A stretch of 5,652 bases of DNA from JAEUMW01 sp039807745 (GTDB lineage: Bacteria; Pseudomonadota; Gammaproteobacteria; Burkholderiales; JAEUMW01): the NCBI GenBank assembly GCA_039807745.1, contig JBDHRV010000182.1:1-5652 (forward strand), written 5' to 3'. Below are positions 4,845-5,652 of this stretch, in pieces. The stretch's first letter is position 1; each line of letters starts with the position of its first letter. The translations under genes were made by a program, and so were the position numbers. A model generated the notes under the pieces. It was given only the letters and a program-made list of their open reading frames with translations, made no database searches and had not been told where the DNA came from.

Positions 4845-5477
4845 ATGAAAGCCACCATCCTCCCCGTTACGTCATTCCAGCAGAACTGCTCGCTGCTCGT
4901 GTGCGAAGAGACGAACCGCGCGGCGATCGTCGATCCCGGCGGCGACGTCGACGACATCATGAGAGCGGTCGAGGAATCGGGTGCGACGGTGGAGAAGATC
5001 CTGCTCACCCATGCCCACATCGACCATTGCGGCGCAACGTCCGAGCTCGCGGACCGGCTCGGCGTCCCGGTGGAGGGACCGCACCGCGACGACAAGTTCT
5101 GGATCGACGCGCTGCCGCAGCAGGCCATGATGTTCGGTTTCCGGCCGGTGCGCCCGTTCACGCCGCAGCGTTGGCTCGCCGGTGGCGACACGGTGCGCTT
5201 CGGCAACGTGGAGATGGAAGTGCGCCACGTGCCGGGACACACGCCGGGACACGTCGTTTTCTATTCGCCCGCGGACCAGCTCGCCATCACCGGCGACGTT
5301 CTGTTCGCGGGCTCCATCGGCCGCACCGATTTTCCGCGCGGCGACTACGACACGCTGATCCGCTCGATCAAGGAACAGCTCTGGCCGCTGGGCGACGACG
5401 TGACGTTCCTGCCGGGACACGGCCCAACCTCGACCTTCGGCGAGGAGCGGCGCACCAATCCCTACGTTGCAGACTAG
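4845..5477 (+). CDS. gloC: Metallo-beta-lactamase-fold hydroxyacylglutathione hydrolase, GloC (YcbL)-like
   Basis: This 210-residue single-domain protein is close to E. coli YcbL/GloC, a type II glyoxalase that hydrolyses S-lactoylglutathione to D-lactate and glutathione in methylglyoxal detoxification. All metal ligands are present: H56-x-H58-x-D60-H61 (THAHIDHCG), H132 (GHTPGH), D151 (ITGDVLF) and H192 (LPGHGPTST). Further family landmarks are the N-terminal PVTSFQQNCSLLV, VDPGGD at 29-34, and GSIGRTDFPRGDYDTLIRSI (156-175). It lacks the C-terminal domain of classical GloB, as expected. I chose the ATG at 4845 because the conserved N-terminus starts there; the open frame continues upstream with arginine-rich sequence. 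No clear Shine-Dalgarno precedes it. The 49-bp gap after the GST gene shows no obvious terminator, so shared transcription is possible. Both neighbours act on glutathione conjugates or glutathione-linked thiols. Confidence 0.94.
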   Translation: MKATILPVTSFQQNCSLLVCEETNRAAIVDPGGDVDDIMRAVEESGATVEKILLTHAHIDHCGATSELADRLGVPVEGPHRDDKFWIDALPQQAMMFGFRPVRPFTPQRWLAGGDTVRFGNVEMEVRHVPGHTPGHVVFYSPADQLAITGDVLFAGSIGRTDFPRGDYDTLIRSIKEQLWPLGDDVTFLPGHGPTSTFGEERRTNPYVAD

Positions 5478-5501
5478 TGTCCTGACGGGCTGTCAGGCAC
5501 T
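5476..5501. terminator. Hairpin spanning both stop codons of convergent genes, possible bidirectional terminator
   Basis: AGTG-T-CCTGAC (5476-5486) pairs with GTCAGG-CACT (5492-5501) around the 5-nt loop GGGCT. This gives ten base pairs with one bulged T at 5480. It overlaps the gloC TAG (5475-5477) and the TGA of the minus-strand gene (5493-5495). No T-tract follows on either side, so termination would be weaker than at a classical site. Confidence 0.5.
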
Positions 5502-5651
5502 GCGGAAGGCGGGCAGGACGATCACATCGTCGCCGCTCTGCGGCGCGGATTCGGGCAACTCGGTGCCGTCGGCGGTCGTCCACGCGATGGTCCACGTGAA
5601 CGGACCCGGCCCCAGTGTCACCGTACGCTGCGTCCGATCGGAGATGACGGC
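5493..5651 (-). CDS. C-terminal end of an unidentified gene (partial, runs off the right edge)
   Basis: The minus-strand frame is open from the window edge for 52 codons to a TGA at 5495-5493. The peptide looks like real protein, with alternating beta-like segments: RTVTLGPGPFTWTIAWTTAD, then ELPESAPQSGDDVIVLPAFR and SA at the end. Third codon positions are mostly G or C, as in the neighbouring genes. I do not recognise the family. It converges on gloC with only 15 bp between the two stop codons, the arrangement expected of a real gene end. The start lies outside the window. Confidence 0.65.
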   Translation of the reverse strand, partial: AVISDRTQRTVTLGPGPFTWTIAWTTADGTELPESAPQSGDDVIVLPAFRSA

Positions 5652-5652
5652 G

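Noticed and set aside
4808..5485. 225-codon plus-strand frame overlapping gloC
   Set aside because: It is a very arginine-rich translation of gloC in the wrong frame.

Overview
The window is high-GC and densely coded, with Shine-Dalgarno-led genes. It most resembles a proteobacterial chromosome. A betaproteobacterial (Burkholderiales-like) origin is my inference from the YfcG-type and GloC/YcbL-type proteins and from the style of the ECF sigma/anti-sigma pair. No rRNA, tRNA, CRISPR array, insertion sequence or phage gene is visible.

Layout. Bases 1-78 may hold the last codons of a plus-strand gene. Bases 93-1913 hold a minus-strand operon, read right to left: a Tat-exported metallophosphoesterase, an exported amicyanin-like cupredoxin and a cytoplasmic VOC/glyoxalase-fold protein. 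Bases 2111-2575 hold a separate minus-strand gene for a small exported protein built from three copies of a repeat I do not recognise. From 2742 the plus strand carries an ECF sigma factor, an overlapping zinc-finger membrane anti-sigma factor, a YfcG-type glutathione transferase 16 bp further on, and then a GloC-type metallo-beta-lactamase-fold hydrolase. The right edge (5493-5651) holds the 3' end of an unidentified minus-strand gene, convergent with gloC, with a hairpin across both stop codons.

How it may work together. The intergenic region between the repeat-protein gene and the sigma gene holds a perfect 9-bp inverted repeat. Each arm reads as a GGGAATA element followed 16 nt later by a GTAATG or GTCATG element, one facing each gene. 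A related GTGAATA-N17-GGTATATG element lies upstream of the metallophosphoesterase. I infer that the sigma factor drives its own operon, the repeat protein and the metallophosphoesterase/cupredoxin/VOC operon. This would be an envelope-stress regulon with exported products (copper protein, phosphoesterase, repeat protein), a membrane anti-sigma factor as sensor, and linked thiol/aldehyde-detoxification enzymes (GST, glyoxalase II-like, VOC). The individual enzyme calls are strong. The regulon and the role of the repeat protein are hypotheses.
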